NCBI GenBank assembly: GCA_903789525.1
Contig: CAIFER010000001.1
Span: forward strand, 62,001-126,000
DNA: 64,000 bases
Direction of reading: 5' to 3'
DNA from: an uncultured Aeriscardovia sp.
GTDB taxonomy: Bacteria; Actinomycetota; Actinomycetes; Actinomycetales; Bifidobacteriaceae
The notes beneath the pieces were generated by a model, which was given only the letters and a program-made list of their open reading frames with translations, ran no database searches and was not told the origin of the DNA. How positions within the stretch are numbered: position 1 is the first letter of the stretch; each line of letters starts with the position of its first letter. The translations under genes were made by a program, and so were the position numbers. Shown one piece after another: positions 19,141 to 28,606 of this stretch.

Positions 19141-19839
19141 TCAGTTGTTCTTTTGCGGCTTCGGAATGTTCAGTCCGCGAATGAAAGAGCTGAAGCCCTG
19201 TACCATCATGACGATAGCGATAACGATGAGCAGCCAGAACATTGATGTGATCGGGGAGAAGAGCACGATGAAACCGGCGATGATTGACAGGATTGCTGAG
19301 AAAATCGACCATCCGGTGCTCAGGAAACTGCTCGTCTCTACGAGCTGCATGAAACCTTGAATAATCCACGTGATTCCCAGGAAGATCGAGGTAAAGAGGA
19401 TCAACCATTCAGTCGAGCTGGTTAAGTTACGCATGAGGACGGCTGCGGCCAAGATGAAGAACACGCCTGAAATGCCGTCGAGAACGCGCCATCCTGTTGG
19501 AGCGCCATGAGCGGTGAAGGCAGTCACGAGTGAAGCGATTCCGCCCGCCAGAGAAATGAGGCTGATGATGACTGTCATTGCCATGAGTGACTTTCCTGGC
19601 CATACGAGAAGGCACAAGCCGATGACGAAGAGCGCCACGCCGCCCCAGATCATCCAGTTACGAATGGTGCTGACGGTCTTGCCAAGCATACTGATTGGTG
19701 ACCAACCGAAGAATGCGCGGTCGTCTGTTTGTGGATTGAAGTAGCGCGGCGTTTGGTAATTCTGATAATTCTGGTTATTATTCGGATTATTTTGTTGATT
19801 CCCGTTCGGTGTGCTTGGTCCCATATTTGGAGAAGTCAT
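19141..19839 (-). CDS. HdeD-like (DUF308) membrane protein
   Basis: 232 aa with repeated paired TM helices (GIASLVTAFTAHGAPTGWRVLDGISGVFFILAAAVL...). Confidence 0.8.
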   Translation of the reverse strand: MTSPNMGPSTPNGNQQNNPNNNQNYQNYQTPRYFNPQTDDRAFFGWSPISMLGKTVSTIRNWMIWGGVALFVIGLCLLVWPGKSLMAMTVIISLISLAGGIASLVTAFTAHGAPTGWRVLDGISGVFFILAAAVLMRNLTSSTEWLILFTSIFLGITWIIQGFMQLVETSSFLSTGWSIFSAILSIIAGFIVLFSPITSMFWLLIVIAIVMMVQGFSSFIRGLNIPKPQKNN

Positions 19840-20105
19840 TGTGTCCTCCGTTTTCTGATGACGTATACAAATGTCTATTTATTATCGCACACGTGATAGA
19901 TTGCTCATGCGGTTAGTTTCGTTGCCGTTATCTCGCCATTTTCTGCGTCAAAAGGGGAAATCGCAGTATGGAGCGCGGAATACAGCGAAGAGATAGGTTC
20001 AGGAAATAACGCGGAGAGAAAAAGAATAAAAACACACTTGCGATTGTCGGCAGGCTGTGATTAACTTATCCACGTTGCATGAATGACTGTGTCTTTGTGC
20101 AATTT

Positions 20106-20188
20106 GGTGGGTTTCCCAAGTGGTCAAAGGGAGCTGACTGTAAATCAGCCGCCGTCGTGCTTCGTAGGTTCGAATCCTACACCCACCA
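20106..20188 (+). tRNA. tRNA-Tyr (GTA)
   Basis: Acceptor GGTGGGT/ACCCACC, anticodon arm CTGACTGTAAATCAG, long variable arm, T-arm TAGGTTCGAATCCTA. Confidence 0.95.
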
Positions 20189-20189
20189 C

Positions 20190-20261
<72 letters not shown>

Positions 20262-20265
20262 CCAT

Positions 20266-20339
20266 GGCGAGGTAGCTCAGTTGGCTAGAGCGTACGACTC
20301 ATAATCGTAAGGTCGAGAGTTCGAGCCTCTCCCTCGCTA
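20266..20339 (+). tRNA. tRNA-Met (CAT), elongator type
   Basis: GGCGAGG...CCTCGCT, anticodon arm ACGACTCATAATCGT, T-arm GAGAGTTCGAGCCTCTC. Confidence 0.9.
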
Positions 20340-20386
20340 CAAAGCCGGTGTGGGGCCGGTTCATTCAATTTGTGAGAGGTGTTCAC

Positions 20387-20551
20387 ATGGCTAAGAACGA
20401 TGTTCGTCCGGGTATTACGCTCGCCTGCACCGTCTGCAAGGAGCGCAATTACATCACGACAAAGAACCGTCGCAACACTCCGAATCGTCTTGAGCTGATG
20501 AAGTTCTGCCCACGTTGCGGTAAGGAGACGCTCCATCGCGAGACTCGTTGA
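20387..20551 (+). CDS. rpmG: 50S ribosomal protein L33
   Basis: [54 protein letters not shown]; CxxC pairs; position after tRNA cluster. Confidence 0.97.
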   Translation: MAKNDVRPGITLACTVCKERNYITTKNRRNTPNRLELMKFCPRCGKETLHRETR

Positions 20552-20580
20552 TTCGCGTGGGAGTTTGTTTATAACGTTGA

Positions 20581-20612
20581 AGCCCGACACGGTGGTGCCG
20601 GGCTTTTTCTAT
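20581..20612 (+). terminator. Terminator after rpmG
   Basis: AGCCCG...CGGGCT hairpin followed by TTTTTCT. Confidence 0.75.
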
Positions 20613-20695
20613 CTCTCGAACATACTGCCTCGGGGGAGCATGCGTACTGATCTAGTACCCGCGTCGTAAGATCTGTAGAGGACGGGGAGGAAATA

Positions 20696-22258
20696 ATGAC
20701 TGAACAAGCAGCTCCATCGCACGATGCCAATCCTTCATTCGCAGATCTCACCACGATCGGAGTTGGCGGCGAAATCGAGTACTTTTTGCAGCCACACACG
20801 CGAGATGGTCTGATCGGCGCTGTCATGGATGCGGACGACCATCATCTTCCTCTGTGTGTCATTGGTGGGGGATCGAATATTCTTGCCTCCGATGATCCGT
20901 TTGATGGCGTCGTTGTTCGTGATGCCCGTCAGACGGTCACGATTGAGACTGAAAACGGTGCAAATGATGCCGAGATCGAAAAGAGCACTCGCGATGAGGC
21001 AAATGCGCTCCGGGCGGTCATTGTTCGTGCCGATGCTGGTGTGAAGTGGGATCAGTTCGTCGCACTGATGGTATCTCGCGGTTACAGCGGTGTTGAGGGA
21101 CTATCTGGCATTCCGGGAACTGTCGGCGCCTCGGTCGTGCAGAATATCGGCGCGTATGGGCAAGAAGTTTCGTCATCTGTCAGCAGCGTCGAGGTGTGGG
21201 ATCGCGCTTCGATGCAAGTTCGCACGCTGCATCCGGCACAGATGAACTTCGGTTATCGAACGTCGGCGCTCAAAGAGAGCATGTACTCCGCTCCCGGTCA
21301 TGCTTCGGCGGATTTCTTCCCTAGCCCTCGTCTGATCGTGCTCTCAGTGACGTTTGCGTTGCGCAAGTCTACGCGTGGGACGATTGCGTATGATCAGCTC
21401 GCGCGTGCACTGCAGGCACATATCGGGGAGAGCATGGATATTCAACGTATTCGTCGGGCGGTTCTCCTCGTTCGGGCGCGCAAAGGCATGCTCGAAGATC
21501 CAACGCGGTACGCCAATCCGTGGATGGCATCGGTCCTGGGGCCACTTGACGTGCACGGTGTCGAAAAGTCAACGCGCAAGTATACAGGCCGTGTGGTGCT
21601 TTCGTCCTCGGCATCTTCAGCATCCACAGCGACGAGCCAGAGTGCGCAGGAGAACAATCAGAACAGCCACAATGGTGACAACAGCTACGATTACGGCGGC
21701 GAGCAGTCTCAGTATGATGACGACCTCAACAATCACGATGTTGATGCACAGATCGTTTCAGAAGGCATTCCATCTACAGCTGCTATCCACGCTCCAGCCA
21801 ATCGCGATCGGTGGAGCTGCGGAAGCTTCTTCATGAACCCAATTTTGGAGACCGATAAAGCTGCGAAGCTGCCGGAAGATGCGCCACGGTTCGATGTGCG
21901 TAAACCGAATACGACTGGTGCGAATGCGCAGGAAGCGGTGAAGACGTCAGCTGCATGGTTGATCGATCACGCAGGATTCCACAAGGGATTTGCACTTGGC
22001 GCTGATCGCAAGACTGCAAAGTCGACGCGTAAGACTTCCCGGACGCGAGCAGCTGCAAGCCGTCAGGTGAGTGCATCGCTATCGACGTTGCACACGCTGG
22101 CCCTCACGAATCGTGGCACGGCACAGGCACGCGATATCGTCAAGCTCGCCCAGCACATCCAGCGCGGAGTTGCAGACGCATTTGGAATCCACTTGATCCC
22201 AGAGCCTGTCACGATCGGCATTGATCTATCGCCGACAGCCAGCAACACCCAGGAGTAA
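20696..22258 (+). CDS. murB: UDP-N-acetylenolpyruvoylglucosamine reductase with inserted low-complexity segments
   Basis: LTTIGVGGEIEYF, CVIGGGSNILASDD, GVEGLSGIPGTVGASVVQNIGAYGQEV, WSCGSFFMNPIL, GFHKGFALG. Confidence 0.95.
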   Translation: MTEQAAPSHDANPSFADLTTIGVGGEIEYFLQPHTRDGLIGAVMDADDHHLPLCVIGGGSNILASDDPFDGVVVRDARQTVTIETENGANDAEIEKSTRDEANALRAVIVRADAGVKWDQFVALMVSRGYSGVEGLSGIPGTVGASVVQNIGAYGQEVSSSVSSVEVWDRASMQVRTLHPAQMNFGYRTSALKESMYSAPGHASADFFPSPRLIVLSVTFALRKSTRGTIAYDQLARALQAHIGESMDIQRIRRAVLLVRARKGMLEDPTRYANPWMASVLGPLDVHGVEKSTRKYTGRVVLSSSASSASTATSQSAQENNQNSHNGDNSYDYGGEQSQYDDDLNNHDVDAQIVSEGIPSTAAIHAPANRDRWSCGSFFMNPILETDKAAKLPEDAPRFDVRKPNTTGANAQEAVKTSAAWLIDHAGFHKGFALGADRKTAKSTRKTSRTRAAASRQVSASLSTLHTLALTNRGTAQARDIVKLAQHIQRGVADAFGIHLIPEPVTIGIDLSPTASNTQE

Positions 22259-22261
22259 AAG

Positions 22262-23503
22262 ATGACAAACAACGTGTCCGATCTTGTCCCACTTGGTCGC
22301 ATTCCCACCATTCGTGTGCTCGGAAGGCGCTCGCGCGCCGAAGAGTCAGGTGCAGCAGATCCGTCGTCTCCAGTCACGCTGTGGTGGGCTGGCTCCGGTA
22401 TCGAATTTGATTTTGATGGCGAGAGTGCGGAGATCGGTCTGAATGCGGATTGGGACCGCATGAACCCGTGGTTGTGCGTCGAACTCGACGGGGTTCTTAT
22501 CACGCGCACTCCAGTTCCACGCGGATTCAGCAGGCTACAAGTGTTCGCTGGTATGAATCCGGGGCGGAAGCGGTCGTGGCACGTTCGCGTTTTGCGTGAG
22601 ACTGAGCCGCAGCCGGGCGATAACCGTCAACTACTGCAAATCGTCGGTATCAAGGGGGCAGGCGGCCAATTCCTGAAGATGCGACCGGTGACACGGCGCA
22701 TTGAGTTCTTAGGTGATTCCATTACTGCTGGGGAAGGCGCGATCGGCCAAGTGCATGACAACGATTGGGCCACGCCATTTTTCAGTGCGTGGAACACGTA
22801 CATGCGCATGACCGGGGAGGCGCTGGACGCTGATTTCCGCCAAGTTGCCATCTCCGGGTGGGGACTGCGTTCCGATTGGCTCAATAATCCGCACTCCACA
22901 ATTCCAGGCATTTACAACTACGTCTGCTCTGTGTTGACCGGGCCGAAGCAAGTCGAGCTCGGATCACAGCAACAGGCTGATTTTGACGATTGGCAGCCTG
23001 ATGCTGTGTGCATCAATCTCGGGACGAATGATTGGAACGCTTTTCGTCAGCCAGCATTCACCGATTCAGCTACAGGTGTGGTCTTCAAAGAGCACATGAC
23101 AGACGATACGCACTATGATCCACACGATCTTTCGGCGCTCACGAAGACAATTCAGACATTCTTGGGCATACTGCGGCGTCTGCATCCTCATGCTCTGCTC
23201 GTCTTTGATTTCGGTATGATTGCGCTCGATTTGGAAGATTTCTATCATTCGGCAGTGGACGCGTACGCGCAGCAGACGGGCGACCATAACGTGATGTTCG
23301 TTCATCTGCCACCGCTGAAGGACGGATGGATTGGGTCGCATGAGCATCCGGGTCCTATTGCGCATCGAGAGGCTGCTCGCACATTGACGGCTGCGCTATC
23401 CAGGCGACTCGGTTGGAGTGCAGGGACCATTCACGATGATTTGACCGTTGATTCGCCGGCCGTTCGTCCACTTGTTCCGCAGGCAGTGGAAAATAGAGGA
23501 TAA
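22262..23503 (+). CDS. SGNH/GDSL carbohydrate esterase (CE2-like)
   Basis: N-terminal beta-sandwich-like region followed by IEFLGDSITAGEG, INLGTNDWN, and HEHPGPIAHREAA catalytic blocks. Confidence 0.8.
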   Translation: MTNNVSDLVPLGRIPTIRVLGRRSRAEESGAADPSSPVTLWWAGSGIEFDFDGESAEIGLNADWDRMNPWLCVELDGVLITRTPVPRGFSRLQVFAGMNPGRKRSWHVRVLRETEPQPGDNRQLLQIVGIKGAGGQFLKMRPVTRRIEFLGDSITAGEGAIGQVHDNDWATPFFSAWNTYMRMTGEALDADFRQVAISGWGLRSDWLNNPHSTIPGIYNYVCSVLTGPKQVELGSQQQADFDDWQPDAVCINLGTNDWNAFRQPAFTDSATGVVFKEHMTDDTHYDPHDLSALTKTIQTFLGILRRLHPHALLVFDFGMIALDLEDFYHSAVDAYAQQTGDHNVMFVHLPPLKDGWIGSHEHPGPIAHREAARTLTAALSRRLGWSAGTIHDDLTVDSPAVRPLVPQAVENRG

Positions 23504-23539
23504 ACGCATTTCTCACCAGGCGTTGGGAAGAAGAGAACG

Positions 23540-23914
23540 ATGGCATATGTGATCGCAGAACCGTGCGTGGATGTCAAGGAAAAAGCATGCGTTGATGAAT
23601 GCCCGGTTGACTGCATTTACGAAGGTCCGCGCACGCTGTACATTGATCCGAACGAGTGTGTTGATTGCGGTGCGTGTGAGCCAGTGTGCCCGGTCGAAGC
23701 AATCTTTTACGAAGACGATTTGCCCGATAACTGGAAGTGGTACCAGCAGGTTGCGTCTGACATGTTTGATCAGATCGGTGACCCGGGCGGTGCGGCAGAT
23801 TACGGGAAAATCGATCATGACGATGAGCGCATTGCGAAATTACCGAAAGATATCAACGCTCATCTTTTGCATGGCAACGATCAAGATGGCGGCGATCAGA
23901 ACACAGACGAGTAA
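23540..23914 (+). CDS. fdxA: Ferredoxin (7Fe/4Fe type)
   Basis: MAYVIAEPCVDVKEKACVDECPVDCIYEGPRTLYIDPNECVDCGACEPVCPVEAIFYEDD. Confidence 0.95.
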   Translation: MAYVIAEPCVDVKEKACVDECPVDCIYEGPRTLYIDPNECVDCGACEPVCPVEAIFYEDDLPDNWKWYQQVASDMFDQIGDPGGAADYGKIDHDDERIAKLPKDINAHLLHGNDQDGGDQNTDE

Positions 23915-24034
23915 ACGGTAGAGACAGTAGTTGGTATGAGCATCCGTAACGACGCTGCCGATTCTCCTTGCGGAGATGAGAAGTAGTTGATAAAATAAAA
24001 AAGTTGTCTATCAGCAATGCTGGTGGGCGATGAG

Positions 24035-24121
24035 GGAGACTTGCCTGAGTGGTCGATAGGGGCACCCTGCTAAGGTGTTAAAGGATTTTTCCTTTCGAGA
24101 GTTCGAATCTCTCAGTCTCCG
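24035..24121 (+). tRNA. tRNA-Ser (GCT)
   Basis: GGAGACT/AGTCTCC acceptor, anticodon loop CTGCTAA, long variable arm, T-arm GAGAGTTCGAATCTCTC. Confidence 0.95.
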
Positions 24122-24128
24122 CTTGAAG

Positions 24129-24160
24129 GGTTCCAAGCACAAGCTTGGAGTCCTTTTTTC
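24129..24160 (+). terminator. Terminator after tRNA-Ser
   Basis: TCCAAGC acaa GCTTGGA hairpin followed shortly by TTTTTT. Confidence 0.65.
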
Positions 24161-24318
24161 ATGCCGAAAAGCCCGTGATATCGCGGTTTCTAGCCATTTT
24201 CTTGAGTTTTCGTTTCAGTCATTTTTGCACGCTTTTAACCGTATTTATGCGTCTCTAATGGGGTAAATAATGGGGGAAAATTTGAGGTCAAAAAATTCCC
24301 CCATGAGCGTATAGGAAA

Positions 24319-24371
24319 ATAGTGTGTCAAATAGTGTGTCAAAAAATCAGCCAACGATTTTGACACACTAT
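24319..24371. repeat. Direct plus perfect inverted repeat cluster (ATAGTGTGTCAAAA)
   Basis: ATAGTGTGTCAAA at 24319-24331, ATAGTGTGTCAAAA at 24331-24344, perfect reverse complement TTTTGACACACTAT at 24358-24371. Confidence 0.9.
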
Positions 24372-24628
24372 GAAGAACCGGCACGCTATGGTGAAGCGAC
24401 AGAAAAGAAAGAGATTTCGGTAGTCTGACGATCAGCAAATGATCCAACCATCAGTGTGTAAATCTAAATCTCAGACGTTCAGCGTTTACAAAACTGTCTT
24501 TCCATACACATTTCTGTTAATTTCTGAATCAAGATGAACATTATTGATCGTTTGTGATACAGTTAGATCACAGAAAAGAACATAAGTTAACATATACCAA
24601 CTTATTTCACCATATGAAGGAGTCAGTG

Positions 24629-25648
24629 ATGTCGACAGTATTGGTGACCGGCGGTTGCGGATACATTGGTGGTCATGTTGTTCATGCCCTCGAGCAGAAG
24701 GGCGATCAGGTCGTCATTGTGGATGACCTGAGCTATGGCAAGAAGGATCGTGCCGGGTCTCATCCACTCGTCGTCCAAGACGTCGCAGCTCCAGAAGCGC
24801 CGAAGGTCCTCGCTCAAGTCATGCGGCTCTATCACGTCGATTCGGTGATCCACTTTGCAGCACGCAAGCAAGTCGGGGAGTCCGTTGCCAAGCCGCTCTG
24901 GTATTACCAGCAAAATGTCAACGGCTTGCTGAATGTCCTCATCGCCATGGTGAACGCCAGTGTGCGTGATCTCGTCTTTTCTAGCTCAGCCGCTACTTAC
25001 GGAATTCCGCCAGTTGATGTGGTTACTGAAACGACGTCGCCAATGGTTCCGATCAATCCGTACGGGCAGACGAAGCTTTTCGGTGAGTGGATGGGCAATG
25101 CTGTCGCCAAGGCGCACGGCATCCATTTCGTCGGCTTGCGTTACTTCAACGTCGCTGGCTGTGGACCGGTCGAGCTTGAAGATCCTGCTATTTTGAATCT
25201 CATTCCGATGGTGTTCAACAACTTGAAGAAGGGGAAGGCTCCGGCCATCTTTGGGGACGATTATCCGACGCCAGATGGCACGTGTGTGCGCGATTACGTC
25301 CATGTCTCAGATCTTGCTGATGCACACGTAGCGGCTCTTGAATATTTGAAGCGTCCAGACGATCAGCGGCCATACTCGGCATTCAATGTCGGAACGGGTA
25401 AAGGCACGTCTGTGCGGCAAATTGTCGACGAAATTAAGAAAGTGACGGGCTTGCCGTTCACAGAAAAGATCGAAAAGCGTCGTGCTGGAGATCCGCCGCA
25501 GCTGATTTGCTCTCCAGAGCGTATCAATAAAGTGATGGGGTGGCATGCGCGCTATGACGTCCACGACATTGTGGAGTCGGCATGGAATGCATGGCAAGCA
25601 AATCCGGCTCATCATTTCGAGACACAGGGATGGAAGCAAGTCGACTGA
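24629..25648 (+). CDS. galE: UDP-glucose 4-epimerase
   Basis: VTGGCGYIGGHVV, SSSAATYG, YGQTKLFGEW, RYFNVAGC, GTCVRDYVHVSDLADAH. Confidence 0.96.
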   Translation: MSTVLVTGGCGYIGGHVVHALEQKGDQVVIVDDLSYGKKDRAGSHPLVVQDVAAPEAPKVLAQVMRLYHVDSVIHFAARKQVGESVAKPLWYYQQNVNGLLNVLIAMVNASVRDLVFSSSAATYGIPPVDVVTETTSPMVPINPYGQTKLFGEWMGNAVAKAHGIHFVGLRYFNVAGCGPVELEDPAILNLIPMVFNNLKKGKAPAIFGDDYPTPDGTCVRDYVHVSDLADAHVAALEYLKRPDDQRPYSAFNVGTGKGTSVRQIVDEIKKVTGLPFTEKIEKRRAGDPPQLICSPERINKVMGWHARYDVHDIVESAWNAWQANPAHHFETQGWKQVD

Positions 25649-25749
25649 TTAGCAAACTGATTGGCAAGCACCGCAACTCATAAGCGAGTTAGTTCAGTTG
25701 CTGGCCGAGGGACAAAACAGAAGATGGAAACGCGCCCGCGAGTATGTAT

Positions 25750-26979
25750 TTATGAAAGAGTGTGCAAACGCTTGAACTCGCGACGCGTTTTCTTTTCTAT
25801 GCGCTGGGCAGCTTTTCGTGCCTGACGAGCAGCGCGGCGAGCAGTGTGCCGTTTGTGTGACATTGTTCGTTTTGCCGACTGCGAGGCCTTCTTTTGAAGC
25901 TGATGGTGTGTTTTCTCTTCAGCCTTCTGCTTTTTCTTTTCAGCTCGATGCAGTCGTTTCTGTGCTTCAATCACTTTCTTCTGTGCAGCGCGGACGCGAC
26001 GAGAAGATTCAGTCGCAAACGCAGTATCGTCTTGTTGCGTTAGATTGACGCCTTCCGGAGCGAGCACATCGTGATAGTGAGTCCATGTGTCCATCGCATC
26101 TTTCTGCGCCAACTCCATCTGCTGTTTGATCCACACGCGCTCAGCAGGATCGATGTCATTACTGCGCAGGTAGCGTTGATACACCGGGTACCACGAGTGC
26201 AAAATCGGGTACATAGCGGTTAAGAAGTACTCAGGCTTGACTTTGCGAGTGTGCTCCGGATGTGCGGCAAACGTGTTGCGGAATCGGCGCATGTACGCCA
26301 AAAAGCTTTTCAGGGATGTGTCCATTCGTCGTGCGCTCATCCCCACCACCATGCGTGGGGAGTAGACGGTCGCCATCCCATTGCCGATGAGGTGGAGGGA
26401 GATATCGATGTCTTCGTGCATGATATCTTCCTTGTCGCGGCACACTTGATTTTTGATTTTCTGCCATGCTGTTGCGCGGACGGCCATGTTGGAGCCAAAG
26501 AGAAGTGTACGTCCGTTGTCAGCCTTGTAAATGTGACGGCGAATGATGTTATCGGCGTGGCGGCCGAACGTGGCGGCAGGCATGTCGTAATACGCGACTG
26601 GGCCAGTGGCACCCATGGCGTCATGATCTTCCGTAAAGATGCCCGAGACGACTTCCACCCAATCGGGTCGAAGCATGCTGTCAGAGTCCACGCGACCGAG
26701 AATGTCACCTGTCGCATGGTTGAAGCCGTAATTGCGTGTGGGAATGAGCCCTTGCTCGGCGTCCTGCTCTAGGAGCTGAACGTGAGCATCTGGATTCTCC
26801 TGAATAAAGCGGCGAACAATATCGACCGTATTATCGGTGGATTTGTTATCAACCACCAGAATCTCTTGAGCGGCCATCGTCTGACGCGTTGCACACGTCA
26901 AGCAGTCGGCGATATGCTCGCTTTCATTCCACGCAGGAATAATGATCGAAACTGACAGCATATAGTCAAGGATACCCAA
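25750..26979 (-). CDS. Family 2 glycosyltransferase with Lys/Arg-rich C-terminal tail
   Basis: SVSIIIPAWNESEHIADCL, EILVVDNKSTDNTVD, GRVDSDSMLRPDWV; C-terminal ~90 aa strongly basic. Confidence 0.9.
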   Translation of the reverse strand: MGILDYMLSVSIIIPAWNESEHIADCLTCATRQTMAAQEILVVDNKSTDNTVDIVRRFIQENPDAHVQLLEQDAEQGLIPTRNYGFNHATGDILGRVDSDSMLRPDWVEVVSGIFTEDHDAMGATGPVAYYDMPAATFGRHADNIIRRHIYKADNGRTLLFGSNMAVRATAWQKIKNQVCRDKEDIMHEDIDISLHLIGNGMATVYSPRMVVGMSARRMDTSLKSFLAYMRRFRNTFAAHPEHTRKVKPEYFLTAMYPILHSWYPVYQRYLRSNDIDPAERVWIKQQMELAQKDAMDTWTHYHDVLAPEGVNLTQQDDTAFATESSRRVRAAQKKVIEAQKRLHRAEKKKQKAEEKTHHQLQKKASQSAKRTMSHKRHTARRAARQARKAAQRIEKKTRREFKRLHTLS

Positions 26980-27004
26980 TGGCGCTGTCCGCTTCCGAAT
27001 ATGC

Positions 27005-28606
27005 TTGTCATTTCAAGCTTTGATAATAGAGATCATGAAGAAAAATGACGCTTCCAGTACACTCTCATCGGAGCAGGAGCAGGCTCGTCAAGCGCAACAA
27101 GCAGCGGGGGAGACAGGGAGGCAGGCTGGCCGCCGATACAGTCTCGATCAGCTGCTTCCCCGTAATGGGGATCCGAGACGTCCTCCGGCGTGGCTCTCGC
27201 GCGCAATTTTCATGGTCGTCATCGCTGTCTTTCTCTCTATTTTTGCGTGGAAAAGCTTCTCCAGTTTGCGCGGCGTCATCGTCGACATCATCATTTGTCT
27301 TTTTTTAGCGCTCGCAATGGAACCGGCGGTCGTCTGGCTCATTCGTCACGGCTGGAAGCGCCCAGTTGCCTCCATCACCACTTGGTTACTCGTTCTTCTC
27401 GTGTGCGCGGGTCTCATTGCCCTTTTCGGGGACATGTTTGTCAATCAGGTCATTGGGCTCGTCAATAATGCGCCTCATATCTACAACAAGACGGCTGCGT
27501 GGGTGGCTACCAATACGCCGTGGACGCTGCCAAAGGTCGGCGATCTCGGTCAGCTGCTAGCTCAGAGTGTGAAAGCGTCGTGGTTGACCAATATTGCTGG
27601 CACAGCGATGGGTGTGACGGGTCAAATTGCCAATTACGCGACTGCACTCATGACGATCCTGTTCGTTACCTATTACATGTCGGCGTACATGCCTCGCGTT
27701 CGGCAAGTGATTTGCTCCTGGCTGCGTCCAGCGCATCAGCGTCGGTTCCTCGTCGTGTGGACGGTCGTGCAAGGTCAGGTGTCGTCATACTTGAGTTCGC
27801 GCATTATTTTGGCGCTCATCTCGAGTGTGTGCATGAGCATTTACATGATCGCGACGAAAGTTTCGTACTGGCTTCCGCTGGCGATTCTCTACGCGTTGGT
27901 GTCCCAATTCGTGCCGATGGTAGGAGGCATTATTGGCGCGATTCTCCCAGTGATCATCGTGTGGAGCTCGCAAGGGCTGAAATGGGCGCTGTTCATCGTG
28001 GTGTACACGACGGTGTATCAGCAGATTGAAAATATGCTCATTGCTCCGAAAGTTCAGCAGCGAACGATGGCAGTTCCGCCAGCCGTGGGGCTTATCGCTG
28101 TCTTTGCGTTCTCGGATGTGTTCGGCGTGCTCGGTGCTTTTCTTGCGCTCCCGATTGTGGCCAGTTGCCAAGTTGTCTTCAACGCGTACACAATGCGCAA
28201 CGAGCTAGTGGATTCTTCACTTTTGTACGATCCGGTTCCAGAGAAGACAACTCGTATTGCGAAGATGGCCAATGCTGGCGAAAACTTTGGCGAGAAGCTC
28301 TCTGGTCTCAAGGGAACGGCACGCATTATCAAGGGTTCGACCGGCAGAATTATGAACGAGACAGAACGGCAGCTCCTCGAAGCCGAACGTGCGGTGACGA
28401 AGGCGGCAGAACAAGATGTGTCCGCCACTATCCCGATTGCTAAACAATCGCGGGCGTCGCTGCGTACGTTGTGGAAGCGATCAGGGCAGTCGACATCAGA
28501 CCAAGCGAATCAATCGAATCAAGCGTCTGAAGCGAAGCCAGTGCGCATTCAGCCGAGGAACTCTGGTTCGCCTGATCACTTATCTCACAACGCGAAGGAC
28601 GAGTGA
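27005..28606 (+). CDS. AI-2E family transporter (DUF20)
   Basis: 533 aa polytopic; QFVPMVGGIIGAILPVIIV, QQIENMLIAPKVQQRTMAVPPAVGLIAVFAFSDVFGVLGAFLALPI. Confidence 0.92.
   Translation: MSFQALIIEIMKKNDASSTLSSEQEQARQAQQAAGETGRQAGRRYSLDQLLPRNGDPRRPPAWLSRAIFMVVIAVFLSIFAWKSFSSLRGVIVDIIICLFLALAMEPAVVWLIRHGWKRPVASITTWLLVLLVCAGLIALFGDMFVNQVIGLVNNAPHIYNKTAAWVATNTPWTLPKVGDLGQLLAQSVKASWLTNIAGTAMGVTGQIANYATALMTILFVTYYMSAYMPRVRQVICSWLRPAHQRRFLVVWTVVQGQVSSYLSSRIILALISSVCMSIYMIATKVSYWLPLAILYALVSQFVPMVGGIIGAILPVIIVWSSQGLKWALFIVVYTTVYQQIENMLIAPKVQQRTMAVPPAVGLIAVFAFSDVFGVLGAFLALPIVASCQVVFNAYTMRNELVDSSLLYDPVPEKTTRIAKMANAGENFGEKLSGLKGTARIIKGSTGRIMNETERQLLEAERAVTKAAEQDVSATIPIAKQSRASLRTLWKRSGQSTSDQANQSNQASEAKPVRIQPRNSGSPDHLSHNAKDE

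Noticed and set aside
20061-20071. TTATCCACG near 20066 as an additional DnaA box
   Set aside because: One mismatch to the consensus and isolated upstream of tRNA genes; not counted with exact boxes.
20266-20339. Considered whether the CAT-anticodon tRNA could be tRNA-Ile2 (lysidine type)
   Set aside because: Position in the Tyr-Thr-Met-rpmG cluster and overall arms fit elongator tRNA-Met; a tRNA-Ile(UAU) is present in the same window.
24319-24371. Considered as a CRISPR-like array
   Set aside because: Only three short copies in mixed orientation without regular spacers and no cas genes.
24235-24447. 70-aa minus ORF in the tRNA-Ser scar region
   Set aside because: AT-rich repeat DNA, no RBS or domain; better explained as non-coding att-like sequence.
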